A stretch of 64,000 nucleotides of DNA from Haloglomus halophilum (lineage in GTDB: Archaea; Halobacteriota; Halobacteria; Halobacteriales; Haloarculaceae). Made by a program: the position numbers and the translations under genes. Each line of letters starts with the position of its first letter. Within the stretch, counting starts at the first letter, position 1. Under the pieces are notes generated by a model. The model was given only the letters and a program-made list of their open reading frames with translations, did no database searches and had not been told where the DNA came from. Shown here one piece after another: positions 26,674 through 35,104 of the stretch. The stretch is from the NCBI RefSeq assembly GCF_024298885.1, contig NZ_CP101166.1, positions 2,355,149 through 2,419,148 of the forward strand, in the 5' to 3' direction.

Positions 26674-27054
26674 TCACTGCACGCCGGACTGGAGGTTCTC
26701 GAGGAGTTTCCCGACGAACAGGCCCATCCGCGGCGAGAGGTCGTCGCCGTCGCGCGGCTGGTCGGGGAGCGCACGCAGTGACTCGACGAAGCCGCCGTCG
26801 TGTTCCATCGCCGCCAGCATGTCGCGAACGTCGACGACCAGCCCCTGGTCGCTCGTGTCGAGGTCGGGGTAGCGCTCGCGCTCCCAGTCGGAGTAGTCGA
26901 TGGTCCATGCCGGGCCGCCGACGGCCTCGATGACCGTCGCGGCGTCACCGACGAGGAGTGGACTGTCGTCGCTCTGGACGTACACCTGTCCGTCCTCGAT
27001 ACGCGTCCGGTAGCGAACCTCCTCGTCGGCGCCCCGACGCCCACGCCCGTCCAT
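26674..27054 (-). CDS. Conserved-looking acidic protein of unknown function
   Basis: The 126-residue product is acidic and soluble, with a beta-rich first half (VRYRTRIEDGQVYVQSDDSP) and a helical end (RMGLFVGKLLENLQSGVQ). Composition and codon use are typical for a halophile core protein. Two starts are possible: ATG at 27054 or GTG at 27072. I do not recognise a family. Confidence 0.7.
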   Translation of the reverse strand: MDGRGRRGADEEVRYRTRIEDGQVYVQSDDSPLLVGDAATVIEAVGGPAWTIDYSDWERERYPDLDTSDQGLVVDVRDMLAAMEHDGGFVESLRALPDQPRDGDDLSPRMGLFVGKLLENLQSGVQ

Positions 27055-27237
27055 GCCGTGCCACTTGGACACACGGACACATCAACGTTCGCAGTGGCAC
27101 GGCCCACGGGCTCGCGGCGCAGGCATCGGCGACCCGTGCGTGCGCGGCGTGCCGGCCTGCGCCGGCTCGACGGGACGTTGCGGGGCGCTCCGGGCGGAAT
27201 CGCTCGGAGGAACGTCCGTGGAGTACGTCCGCAGGAA

Positions 27238-27310
27238 CGCCACCTCCAGGGCTCGAACCTGGGACCACCTCGTTAACAGCGAGGTGCTCTACCAACTGAG
27301 CTAAGGCGGC
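27238..27310 (-). tRNA. tRNA-Asn (GTT)
   Basis: On the minus strand the 73-nt sequence forms a cloverleaf. The acceptor GCCGCCT pairs with AGGTGGC (one G-U), the D arm is GCTCAGTTGGTAGAGC, the anticodon stem CCTCG/CGAGG holds CTGTTAA with anticodon GTT, and the T arm is CCAGGTTCGAGCCCTGG. No intron and no encoded CCA. Confidence 0.97.
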
Positions 27311-27334
27311 GCGCACTCCCCGATAGATTGGTCC

Positions 27335-27347
27335 GATAAAAACCGCT
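27335..27347 (-). promoter_or_regulatory. Promoter of tRNA-Asn
   Basis: The minus strand reads GGTTTTTATCGG about 26-35 bp before the first tRNA base. This is a good archaeal TATA box at the expected distance. Confidence 0.65.
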
Positions 27348-27451
27348 TTCGCTTCGCCGGCACCGTGTGGCTCGGCCGCACGATACCGTCCCCCACCGTC
27401 TCCGGCGGCGGGACCGCCACGCTTTCGACCGGACCATGACAACCCCAGCGC

Positions 27452-28858
27452 ATGAGCGACGACGCTGCCGGCAGCGACGACCCGTTCGACCGGGTCGTGG
27501 CCCACGTCCGCGAGCGGGTGGTGCCTGACGACGACGAGCGGGCCGAGATGGAGGCCGCCGCGGCCGAGGTCGTCGACCGGGCCGAAGCGGCCGTCGCGGA
27601 GCTGGACGTCGAGGCGGATGTCGTACGCGTGGGGTCGACGGCACGGGGGACGTGGCTCTCGGGCGACCGCGACCTCGACGTGTTCGTCCGGTTCTCGCCG
27701 GCCCTCGACCGCGCCGCCCTCGAACGCTACGGACTGGAGGTCGGCCACGCCGTCCTACCCGACGGCCACGAGGAGTACGCGGAGCACCCGTACGTGAAGG
27801 GCGAGATCGACGGCTTCGACGTGGACCTGGTCCCGTGCTACCGGCTGGACGACGCCACGGACATCCGGTCAGCCGTCGACCGGACGCCGTTCCACACGGC
27901 GTACCTGCGCGAGCGGCTGGACGACGACCTCGCGGCCGATGTCGTCGTCGCGAAGGCGTTCCTGAAGGGGATCGGCGCGTACGGCTCCGACCTCCGGACG
28001 CAGGGGTTCTCGGGCTACCTCACGGAACTGCTGGTGCTGGCGTACGGTGGCTTCCGGGGGCTCTGCGAGGCCGCGGCCGACGACTGGCAGCCGCCGGTCG
28101 AACTCGACCCCGCGGACCACGGCCGCGCCTCCTTCGACGACCCACTCGTCGTCATCGACCCGACGGACCCCGAGCGGAACGTGGCCGCCGTCTGCTCGGC
28201 CGCGGCGGTGGGGCGGCTCGTCCACTACGCCCGCGACCTCCTCGGGGACCCGCGCGAGGCCCTGTTCGAGCCCCGGGCGCCCGCCCCCGTCGACGCCGCG
28301 GCGGTCCGGGACGCCGTCGCCGACCGGGGTACGCATCCCGTCGCGGTCCGGTTCCGCGCACCCGACGTGGTCGAGGACCAGCTCTACCCGCAGCTGGACC
28401 GCTCGCTGGTCGGCTTCCGTGACGAACTGGCACGGCGCGGGTTCGAGCCCGTGCGCGCCGACCGGTTCGCGCAGGCCGACGGGGATGTCGGGACCGAGGA
28501 GAAGCCGACCGCCGCACTGCTCGTGGAGTGCGCCGTGGCCGAGCTACCAGCGGTCGAGCGCCACGAGGGGCCGCCGGTGGCCGTTCGGCAGCACGCCGAG
28601 GGGTTCTACGAGAAATACGTCGACGACGACCGCGTGTACGGGCCGTTCCTCGATGGCGACCGCTACGTCGTCGAGCGCCCCCGCGACGTGCGGACGCCCG
28701 CTGGCCTGGCCGAGACGGCGCTGTTCGACTGCTCGCTCGGGCCGCACGTCGAGTCGTCGCTGGAGGACGGCTACGACGTGCTGGCCGGGGCGGCGGTCGC
28801 GGAGCTGGCCGAACCGTTCGGCGAGGAACTGGCAGCGTACTTCGATCCGGTTCCGTAG
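27452..28858 (+). CDS. cca: CCA-adding tRNA nucleotidyltransferase
   Basis: This 468-residue class I (archaeal) enzyme adds and repairs the CCA end of tRNAs, needed here since the tRNA genes in the window lack encoded CCA. The nucleotidyltransferase signature is VGSTARGTWLSGDRDLDVF at about residues 56-74, with the two catalytic Asp in DRDLD and a third probably in GFDVDLVPCY. The middle contains AKAFLKGIGAYGSDLRTQGFSG of the helical domain. The length is normal for the archaeal type. Confidence 0.95.
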   Translation: MSDDAAGSDDPFDRVVAHVRERVVPDDDERAEMEAAAAEVVDRAEAAVAELDVEADVVRVGSTARGTWLSGDRDLDVFVRFSPALDRAALERYGLEVGHAVLPDGHEEYAEHPYVKGEIDGFDVDLVPCYRLDDATDIRSAVDRTPFHTAYLRERLDDDLAADVVVAKAFLKGIGAYGSDLRTQGFSGYLTELLVLAYGGFRGLCEAAADDWQPPVELDPADHGRASFDDPLVVIDPTDPERNVAAVCSAAAVGRLVHYARDLLGDPREALFEPRAPAPVDAAAVRDAVADRGTHPVAVRFRAPDVVEDQLYPQLDRSLVGFRDELARRGFEPVRADRFAQADGDVGTEEKPTAALLVECAVAELPAVERHEGPPVAVRQHAEGFYEKYVDDDRVYGPFLDGDRYVVERPRDVRTPAGLAETALFDCSLGPHVESSLEDGYDVLAGAAVAELAEPFGEELAAYFDPVP

Positions 28859-29555
28859 CTCAATAAGTATGTTATATTATGGGTTATGAGTTTACTCGCA
28901 CGAAGTATGTGCAAATGGGGATTTGATCATTTCTGAGGCCAGAATACCTCGTTATCCCACGCAACAGCGACCGCGGCGGTGGAGCCGTCTACGAAGCCCT
29001 CACGCTCTCGACCGGTTGCGACTCGCTGCGGTCCTCGGTCGCTACGCTCCCTGCGGTCCTTGCGTCGTCTCACCGGGTCGAGAGCGCTCGCCCTTCGAGT
29101 CCGCCAGGAGTCGGCCGTTCCACGGGCGCGTATCCCTGCCCTCCCCCGGGTTTCGCGGCCTCGCGTGCGCTCGGCACGCGCGGCCCGGCCAGCGAGTGGT
29201 TGTCGGGCCGGCCGGTTCCGGGACCTGGAAGCGCGCGAGCGCCCCTCATGGCGAACCGCGAACGTAGTGAGCGTGTTCGCCGACACCCGGCGCGAGCGCG
29301 GGGAGGGGTGGGGACACTAGCAACCCGCTGGAACCACCACGCGCGAACGCTCCGTGCAACAGGCAACAGGGCGGGGGCTTTCCACAGGACTCCATCACCG
29401 TTGTCGCCAAGAGAGCAGCCGGGGGCGTACAGGACTCCGCGTCGTTGTCGTCGAGAGAGCGCGGGGGCGTTCCACGCGGTTTCGCTCGAGGCCGGCAGCC
29501 CATGCCCGAATCATTCGCGTCCAGATTGAAGTACGGGGCCGCGGAACCCCCGCGT
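28859..29555. other. 697-bp intergenic region filled by a dispersed repeat
   Basis: No gene is convincing here. The first 110 bp are A/T-rich and may terminate cca. From 28989 to about 29490 the sequence is a minus-orientation copy of the dispersed repeat described separately. The last 60 bp are the presumed promoter region of the universal stress protein, with only a weak TATA-like box near 29523-29532. Confidence 0.6.
28989..29490 (-). repeat. Dispersed structured repeat, copy A
   Basis: Read on the minus strand the order is: a tandem of three degenerate GGGGGCTTTC/GGGGGCGTTC-type units (about 29370-29490), the core (29213-29352: CGTGGTGGTTCC ... CTCCCCGCG ... variable centre ... CGCGCTTCC ... 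GGTCCCGGAACCGG), a spacer, and an arm ending GAGAGCGTGAGGGCTTCGTAG at 28989. The core and the arm match copies B (33581) and C (40135) over long stretches. The inner stem of this copy is the least well paired of the three. Confidence 0.75.
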
Positions 29556-30530
29556 ATGTACGACCATATCTGCCTCCCGTCGGACGGGAGCGCCCACGCC
29601 ACGAACGCGGCCGAGCACGCGCTGGCCCTCGCTCGGGCCTTCGACGCGACCGTCCACGTCCTCGGTGTCGCCGATATCGACCGTGCGGCCGGGCTGTTCG
29701 ATGCGGGCGGCGTGGACGCCGAGTTCGTCGAGCGTGTCGAACAGGAGGCCGAGGACGCTGTCGAGCGGACGGCCTCGCTGGCGGCGAGCGAGGACCATGT
29801 CGAGACGGCCATCGTCCGGGGGGACCCGGGCGAGACCATCGTCGACTACATCGACGAGCAGGGGCTCGACGCCGTCGTCATGGGGACCCACGGCCGGCGG
29901 GGACTGCGCCGGTTCATCGCCGGGAGCGTCACCGAGCACGTCGTCCGGGTGGCCGAGGTCCCCGTCTTCACCGTCCGGCGGCCCGACGATGCCGGTGAGG
30001 GCGACGAGTCGACCGGTGCGACCGGCGACCTCCCGACGTACGAGCGGGTGCTGGTCCCGACCGACGGAAGCGACACGGCCGACCGCGCGGTCGACCACGC
30101 GCTCGCCGTCGCCGAGGCGTTCGGCGGCGAACTCCACGCGCTCAGCGTAGTCGACGTATCGACCGTCGCGTCGAGTTCCGACATCGTTCCCTCCGACACC
30201 GTCATCGAGTCACTGACCGACCGCAGTGAGCGCGCGGTCGAGTCGGTCGCCGACCGTGCCGACGACCGGGGCGTCGAGCACGCCACCGAGGTCGTCCAGG
30301 ACTTCCCCGGGAGCGGAATCCTCGGCTACGTCCGCGAGGAGGAGATGGACATCGTCGTGATGGGCACGCACGGCCGGGCCGGCCTCGGCCGGGCGCTGCT
30401 CGGGAGCACGGCCGAGCACGTCATCCGGCGGTCGGATGTCCCGGTCTGTGCGGTCCCTGCCGAGGGTCGCAAGGAAGCGATGGACGAGGAGGCAGTCGAG
30501 GATGCGGCGGAGACGGACGGTCTGCTGTGA
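29556..30530 (+). CDS. Universal stress protein with two UspA domains
   Basis: The 324-residue protein contains two tandem UspA folds. Domain 1 (about 1-145) starts MYDHICLPSDGSAHA and ends with the nucleotide-binding motif GTHGRRGLRRFIAGSVTEHV. Domain 2 (about 160-305) starts YERVLVPTDGSDTA and ends GTHGRAGLGRALLGSTAEHV. Both match the GX2GX9GS/T ATP-binding consensus, so both sites look functional. I chose ATG 29556 because the longer upstream frame crosses the repeat. The last codons overlap thpR (GTGA). Confidence 0.92.
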   Translation: MYDHICLPSDGSAHATNAAEHALALARAFDATVHVLGVADIDRAAGLFDAGGVDAEFVERVEQEAEDAVERTASLAASEDHVETAIVRGDPGETIVDYIDEQGLDAVVMGTHGRRGLRRFIAGSVTEHVVRVAEVPVFTVRRPDDAGEGDESTGATGDLPTYERVLVPTDGSDTADRAVDHALAVAEAFGGELHALSVVDVSTVASSSDIVPSDTVIESLTDRSERAVESVADRADDRGVEHATEVVQDFPGSGILGYVREEEMDIVVMGTHGRAGLGRALLGSTAEHVIRRSDVPVCAVPAEGRKEAMDEEAVEDAAETDGLL

Positions 30531-31087
30531 GCGCGAAACGCCTCTTCGTGAGCGCCGACCTCGACGGCCTGGCCGACGCCGTCCGCGAGGCACAGGCGCC
30601 ATTCCGTGACCAGCCGGGGATCGACCCCACGGACCCCGAACAGGTCCACGTGACGCTGAAGTTCCTCGGCGATACGGACCCCGGTCGGCTGGACGAGCTG
30701 CGCGAGGCGCTCGCCACGGCGGTCGCGGACGCCGGCGTGGGGGCCTTCGATGCCGAGATCGGCGGCTACGGGGTCTTCCCCTCCCTCGACTACATCAGCG
30801 TCGTCTGGCTCGGCGTCCGGCGGGGGAGCGGGGAACTGACCGCGCTCCACGAGGCCATCGAGGCCCGGACGACCGACCTCGGCTTCGACCCGGAGGACCA
30901 CGAGTTCACCCCCCACGCTACCATCGCCCGGATGCGCGACGCGCGTCGGAAGGAGCACGTTCAGGAGGTGGTTCGTGGACGGGACCCCGACATCGGCACC
31001 CAGCGCATCGAGGAGGTTCGCCTCACGGAGAGCACGCTCACCGACGAGGGGCCCGTCTACGAGACGCTGGCGGCGTTCGAGTGCTGA
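30527..31087 (+). CDS. thpR: RNA 2',3'-cyclic phosphodiesterase (2'-5' RNA ligase family)
   Basis: A 186-residue 2H phosphoesterase. Both HXTX motifs are present: HVTLKFLG (about residue 41) and HATIARM (about 130). The family opens 2',3'-cyclic phosphates on RNA ends and can ligate tRNA halves through 2'-5' bonds in vitro. The GTG start overlaps the TGA of the stress-protein gene, so translation is coupled. A second, more distant 2H protein is encoded at 33894. Confidence 0.93.
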   Translation: MSAKRLFVSADLDGLADAVREAQAPFRDQPGIDPTDPEQVHVTLKFLGDTDPGRLDELREALATAVADAGVGAFDAEIGGYGVFPSLDYISVVWLGVRRGSGELTALHEAIEARTTDLGFDPEDHEFTPHATIARMRDARRKEHVQEVVRGRDPDIGTQRIEEVRLTESTLTDEGPVYETLAAFEC

Positions 31088-31177
31088 ACGCCGCCCGGCG
31101 CCGTGAGGACGCTGTTTAGGCCGGCCGAAAACATCATATTCGTGACAATTATGCGTGGCGGCACGTTACCCTCCGAT

Positions 31178-32017
31178 ATGGCCGACGTGACGCTCGCCGC
31201 ACTGGTGCTCGTCTTCGTCGCCGGACTCATCACGGCTCTTGCGACGGGGCTGGGCGCGTTCCCGTTCTTCGTGCTCGACGAGGTGAGCGACCGGCTCAAC
31301 GTCGTGCTCTGGGGACTGGCCTCGGGTATCATGCTCGCGGCCTCCCTGTTCGGGCTCGTTCGCGAGGGGCTCGCCGAGGCTGACCGCGGACCCCAGCTAC
31401 TCCCGCTCGGCACGTACAGCGGTGAGATCGCGGTCGTGGTGGGCCTGCTCGCGGGTGTCCTCCTCGTCGTCGTGGCCCACGAGGTCGTCGAGGGTGCCGA
31501 GGTGAACCCGCGCCAGTACGAGGAGGCCGACTTCCGGAAGCTGGTGCTCATCCTCGGTATCCTGACGGTCCACTCGTTCCCGGAGGGGGTCGCTATCGGC
31601 GTCTCCTTCGCCGACCTCAACATCGAGGGGATGACCCTGCTCGGCTTCACCGTCCCGCTGCTCGCGGTGTTCATGACCGTCGCCATCTCCATCCACAACA
31701 TCCCGGAGGGCGTGGCCATCTCCATCCCGCTGCGGACGATGGGCGTCTCGAACTGGAAGATGGTCTGGTGGGCGGTGTTCTCCTCGCTCCCCCAGCCCAT
31801 CGGCGCGGTGCTGGCGTTCTACTTCGTCCGCCTCGCCCGGGCGTTCCTGCCGGTCGGCTTCGGCTTCGCCGCTGGCGCGATGATCTACCTCGTCCTGACG
31901 GAGTTCGTCCCGGAGGCGCTGGAGGAGGGCGCCGGGTTACCGGGTAACGGCTACCGGGAACTCGTCGCCGGAATCGTCGTCGGGGTCGCGGTGATGGTGC
32001 CGCTCGCGTTCATCTGA
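31178..32017 (+). CDS. ZIP family metal transporter
   Basis: A membrane protein of 279 residues with about eight helices. Two ZIP signatures are visible: HSFPEGVAIGVSF in helix 4 and HNIPEGVAISIP in helix 5. The His and Glu residues form the binuclear metal site that carries zinc, iron or manganese into the cytosol. The charged segment EGAEVNPRQYEEADFR between helices 3 and 4 is the variable loop. Starts at 31151 or 31178 are both possible. A TTTAGG box near 31122 would give a very short leader with the former. Confidence 0.92.
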   Translation: MADVTLAALVLVFVAGLITALATGLGAFPFFVLDEVSDRLNVVLWGLASGIMLAASLFGLVREGLAEADRGPQLLPLGTYSGEIAVVVGLLAGVLLVVVAHEVVEGAEVNPRQYEEADFRKLVLILGILTVHSFPEGVAIGVSFADLNIEGMTLLGFTVPLLAVFMTVAISIHNIPEGVAISIPLRTMGVSNWKMVWWAVFSSLPQPIGAVLAFYFVRLARAFLPVGFGFAAGAMIYLVLTEFVPEALEEGAGLPGNGYRELVAGIVVGVAVMVPLAFI

Positions 32018-32086
32018 GGGCGGACCGCTCGCTGGCGGAGGTGGGTTGGCGAGTGAGAAACGCACGGGCTCGGCGACTCGTCCGGC

Positions 32087-32320
32087 TCAGAACTGCGGGC
32101 CGCGGAAGTCGTTCCGGGTGGAGGACCGTCCATCGGAGCGGTTCCGCATCCGGAGCCATTTCGCGATGCCGAGGACGCCACCGGTGGCGCTCAGCCCGAC
32201 CAGTAGCGGTCCCAGCGTGTTCGCCGGGAGCTGCGCGTAGATGTACGATCCCGTCCCCAGCCCGAAGAGCGCCACCGCCAGCGTCGCGGCGACGATGAAC
32301 GCGTCGAGTGCTCGCCCCAT
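32087..32320 (-). CDS. Small two-helix membrane protein
   Basis: A 77-residue protein with two hydrophobic helices (about 6-30 and 36-54) and a basic C-terminal tail (AKWLRMRNRSDGRSSTRND). Start ATG at 32320. No known domain. It stands alone between the ZIP gene, convergent with it, and the next minus-strand gene. Confidence 0.65.
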   Translation of the reverse strand: MGRALDAFIVAATLAVALFGLGTGSYIYAQLPANTLGPLLVGLSATGGVLGIAKWLRMRNRSDGRSSTRNDFRGPQF

Positions 32321-32403
32321 ACGAGGACGAACGGTAGCCCCCGCTATTCCCGTTCTGCCGGGTATACGGACCAGTTTAAGACATGTACTCGCCGGGTGCG
32401 CGG

Positions 32404-33192
32404 TCAGGTGTCCTCGCCGGACGGGTCGTCGGCGTCCGCGTCGGGCGTCGTCGGTTCGGGGTCGTTCTCGGGCCCCGTCGCGCCGCGCGTCCCGTCCTCG
32501 ACCAGCGGCTCGGTGGGACGCGTCAGGTCGTACGTGTCCCGGACCGTGTCCGCGACCATGCCGTCCTTCTCGACGACGATGTAGACGACGACGTACGGGT
32601 CGTCGGGGTCGAGGACGAACGCCTCGAACGGCGGGTCCTCACCCTGTGCGAGGCGGTCGACCAGCGGGTCCAGTGGCTTCACGCCGTCGCGGAACTCGGC
32701 GAACAGGTCCCGCTGTCCGGGCTGGTCGGCGAACGTGTAGACGACGCCGGCGGGGTCGCCGTCGGTGGTGTAGGTCACCCGGGAGTTCATCGCCTGCCCG
32801 TCGCGGCGGGCGGTCTCCCAGCAGGACTGTGCGGCCTCGAACACGGGGTCGGCGTCGGCCACGAACGCGAACAGGGAGCGCTCCAGCACGTCGAGTGACT
32901 CGACGACGGGGTCGTCGCCGGTCCAGTCGAACTCGGCGTCGACGCGGTAGCCCGGGCGGAGACCGCGGACCCGCTCGTCGAGGGCGCCGTGGCCCTCGTG
33001 AGGCACGTACGTCGGGTCACCGGCGGGGTCGATGAACAGCCACTCCTCGCGGTCGCGTGTGCTCTCGAGGACCCGGTACGGCCCGTCGAGCAGGGGCTCG
33101 TCCGGGTCCTCCCGTTCGGTCGTCGTCTCCGGGCGCCTCCCGGCCGCCTCTGCGGGGTCGTCGGGCGCGTCCGGTACGCTCGGTTCCGTCAC
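32404..33192 (-). CDS. Acidic haloarchaeal protein of unknown function (DUF6663-like)
   Basis: The 262-residue protein is soluble and very acidic. Clear blocks are GPYRVLESTRDREEWLFIDPAG, RPGYRVDAEFDWTGDDPVVESLDV, and SRVTYTTDGDPAGVVYTFAD, with two flexible acidic ends. I recall haloarchaeal proteins named DUF6663 with this look but cannot confirm it. The GTG at 33192 is the best start: the frame stays open upstream through the tandem repeats at 33289-33410, and that part is repetitive and not protein-like. Confidence 0.75.
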   Translation of the reverse strand: MTEPSVPDAPDDPAEAAGRRPETTTEREDPDEPLLDGPYRVLESTRDREEWLFIDPAGDPTYVPHEGHGALDERVRGLRPGYRVDAEFDWTGDDPVVESLDVLERSLFAFVADADPVFEAAQSCWETARRDGQAMNSRVTYTTDGDPAGVVYTFADQPGQRDLFAEFRDGVKPLDPLVDRLAQGEDPPFEAFVLDPDDPYVVVYIVVEKDGMVADTVRDTYDLTRPTEPLVEDGTRGATGPENDPEPTTPDADADDPSGEDT

Positions 33193-33288
33193 TGCGCAGT
33201 GCTTGGTCGTGCGTGGACAAAGGCGCCCCGGGTTGGGTCCGAAGGCTGTCCCGGTGTGGTTCGTGTCCACCGCGACGACGGAACCGCG

Positions 33289-33410
33289 TAGAAAGCCCCT
33301 GTCCGTTCTCCAGACCACGACTGCGACGACAGCCACGAATGGGTGTAGAAAGCCCCCGTCCGTTCTCCAGACCACGACCGCGACGACGGAACCGCGTAGA
33401 AAGCCCCCGC
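33289..33410. repeat. Tandem array of about 51-57 bp units
   Basis: The motif TAGAAAGCCCC recurs at 33289, 33346 and 33397. The sequence between repeats is also conserved (CCGTTCTCCAGACCACGAC, then GCGACGACGGAACCGCG). On the minus strand the units begin with GGGGGCTTTCTAC, matching the degenerate units of copy A near 29370-29490. It lies directly upstream of the gene ending at 32404. Confidence 0.8.
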
Positions 33411-33478
33411 CCGCTGAGGGCCCCGCGGCTCGCTGTGCGCGCTCGCTTCGCTCGCGTGCTTGCTTCGCCGGGGTGGTT

Positions 33479-33523
33479 CGATGAGCGAAGCTCATCGTCA
33501 TCCCAGAAATCTCCGATTTCTGG
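33479..33523. repeat. Paired hairpins with GCGAAGC and CTCCG centres
   Basis: 33479-33497 is a perfect palindrome around GCGAAGC (CGATGA-GCGAAGC-TCATCG). 33503-33523 is a perfect 8-bp stem around CTCCG (CCAGAAAT-CTCCG-ATTTCTGG). The same pair with entirely different stem sequences is found at 46614-46664. Confidence 0.8.
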
Positions 33524-33580
33524 AGAGACCGCTCAGCGGGCGGCCCCTTTCAGTCCCACCCTGTGGCCCGTCGCACCGAG

Positions 33581-33763
33581 CGTTCGCGCGTGGTGGTTCC
33601 GGCGGAGTGCTCGTGCCCCCACACCTCCCCGCGCCAGCGCCGTGGTGGCTCACCACGCTCGCGTTGCTCGCGGGTTCGCCAGGGTGGCGCTGGCGCGCTT
33701 CCTGGTCCCGGAACCGGCCGGCCGAGCAACCGTCACCCGGCCGGGAGCGTCAGGGCTTCGCAG
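33581..33763 (+). repeat. Dispersed structured repeat, copy B (core with short tail)
   Basis: The core runs CGTTCGCGCGTGGTGGTTCC ... CACACCTCCCCGCG, then stem CCAGCGCC (33634-33641), an internal hairpin GTGGTG-GCT-CACCAC, the matching stem GGCGCTGG (33686-33693), then CGCGCTTCCTGGTCCCGGAA and GAGCAACCGTCACCCGG. It ends with GAGCGTCAGGGCTTCGCAG, a shortened arm. The flanks match copies A and C closely, while the stem differs from copy C but keeps pairing. Confidence 0.8.
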
Positions 33764-33893
33764 CCGTCCCCGTTGTCGTCGCTGTTATACCGGTGTTAGG
33801 AGGAGGTTATTCATAAATATGGCATCTTATACGTAAACTCCCATTTTTATAGAAAATTCAAAGATAAATTATTTATAACGGAGAATATGACTG

Positions 33894-34388
33894 CTACGTC
33901 AGCGAGATGCTCTCGACCACGTTCTCGTGGTAGGCGTCCCACACGTCGATGCGCTCGATGTCCCAGTCGATGGGACCGGCGTCCCGGCCCCGGAGTTGAC
34001 CGGCGTCGCCGCCGCGAGCGATGGTCACGTGGGGTTCGTACTCGTCGCCCTCCAGCACCTGCCCGAAGGGGTCGACGATGTCGCAGCAGGCCTCGTGGAC
34101 GTTCATGAGGCCGCGCGAGTGGACATCGAGATAGGCGACCGGCGCCGCGCCGCTGGGCGGGGCCTCGAACGTGTCGACGCCCTCGACCCGGGCCGGAATC
34201 GGCCCCGTCCCGTCCAGCAGGTCCCGGACCTGGCCGATGAGCCGGCGGTAGTCCTCGGCCTCGCCGAGGCGCTTCAGCACCATCGTGTGGTGTTCACGGG
34301 GCTCGGCGGTCAGACACTCGGTCGCGAGCCCGGCCGCGAGCCGGGCGACCTCGGAGGGAACCGGGACGTTGAGGCTGTACGCGGGCAC
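33894..34388 (-). CDS. 2'-5' RNA ligase family (2H phosphoesterase) protein
   Basis: A 164-residue protein with two HXTX-type motifs, HHTMVLKRLG (about residue 33) and EPHVTIARGG (about 118), separated by the usual distance. It is clearly distinct from ThpR at 30527 and shorter at the N-terminus of the fold. Likely a cyclic phosphodiesterase acting on RNA or nucleotide substrates. No operon partner. Confidence 0.85.
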   Translation of the reverse strand: MPAYSLNVPVPSEVARLAAGLATECLTAEPREHHTMVLKRLGEAEDYRRLIGQVRDLLDGTGPIPARVEGVDTFEAPPSGAAPVAYLDVHSRGLMNVHEACCDIVDPFGQVLEGDEYEPHVTIARGGDAGQLRGRDAGPIDWDIERIDVWDAYHENVVESISLT

Positions 34389-34528
34389 TGGGAGGTGGTA
34401 CGAGTCGAGGCGGAAAGAGCGTGTCGAGAACGGTCGGTCCGGAACCGCGGCGAGTGGACCGCCGGTGACGAACCACCGGCGGGGAGTCCTGACGCGTGGA
34501 GGTGCCGCCCGTGGGGACGCCGTCGTGC

Positions 34529-34723
34529 TCAGATGTAGTCGAGGAAGTAGAGGATGATGAGCACGACGATGACGAGTCCGATGATGTTGGTGAGCGGCCC
34601 GAGCAGGGGGGCGAGCGCGAACTCGATGAGGTCGAAGAGGAGGTTGACGACGATGTAGACGATGACCAGCGCGAGGATGATCTTCAGCAGATCCTCCACG
34701 TCGAGGTTGGCTCTATCGAGCAT
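34529..34723 (-). CDS. Small two-helix membrane protein
   Basis: This 64-residue protein consists of a short acidic N-terminus (MLDRANLDVEDLLK) and two hydrophobic helices (about 14-34 and 42-62), ending FLDYI. Similar tiny membrane proteins are widespread in haloarchaea (DUF7554-like). Start ATG at 34723. A second small membrane protein follows upstream on the same strand. Confidence 0.7.
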   Translation of the reverse strand: MLDRANLDVEDLLKIILALVIVYIVVNLLFDLIEFALAPLLGPLTNIIGLVIVVLIILYFLDYI

Positions 34724-34807
34724 GACGGGCGGAACTGCGCCCGGATACCGCAAAAGCGTGCTGGCTGTATAGACCGGTGTGGGAGCCGCCTCCACGACGA
34801 ACGGGCG

Positions 34808-34990
34808 TCAGTCGTCGTCGCGGCGGAGCAGGAGCAACACGAGGCTGGCGAGGACGACCGCCGTGACAAGCGGCGTGAACGGACCGAGCGCGACGTTCAA
34901 CAGCCACGAACCGAGCCACAGCAGCCCGAGCGCGACACCCACGGCCAGCGCGAACCCGAGCAGCCGCGTCCCGAGCGACCCGTCGGCCAT
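34808..34990 (-). CDS. Small two-helix membrane protein
   Basis: The 60-residue product reads MADGSLGTRLLGFALAVG and has two membrane helices (about 8-30 and 35-53) followed by a short charged end (LRRDDD). I chose ATG 34990; the frame extends upstream but without a halophile-like composition. Divergent from the secreted protein gene at 35105. Function unknown. Confidence 0.7.
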   Translation of the reverse strand: MADGSLGTRLLGFALAVGVALGLLWLGSWLLNVALGPFTPLVTAVVLASLVLLLLRRDDD

Positions 34991-35104
34991 GCCCCCGATT
35001 CGCCGGGGGCACGCAAAAGCGCCGTGGCCCGCGAGTCGTGGCGGGCCCGTGAGGACCGTGCGAACGCCGACGGGCTTAACCCGGAGGCGACGAACCTCCG
35101 GGCG

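Larger units (their letters stand above)
33193..33893. other. 701-bp intergenic region of modular repeats
   Basis: This gap contains, in order, a tandem array (33289-33410), a GC-rich segment with GCTTCGC palindromes (33420-33470), a pair of hairpins (33479-33523), a GGGACTGAAA-type block (33539-33565, minus), the dispersed repeat core copy B (33581-33763), and finally an A/T-rich stretch (33785-33890) next to the 3' end of the minus-strand gene at 33894. No protein gene is supported. Confidence 0.65.

Noticed and set aside
33289..33410. The tandem array as a possible CRISPR
   Set aside because: Only three units, units of unequal length, and the sequence between motifs is itself repeated, so there are no unique spacers; no cas genes in the window.
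33193..33501. N-terminal extension of the gene at 32404 through the tandem repeats
   Set aside because: The extension would encode three near-identical repeats (GGFLRGSVVAV) that only reflect the DNA array; the GTG at 33192 gives an acidic protein with normal composition.
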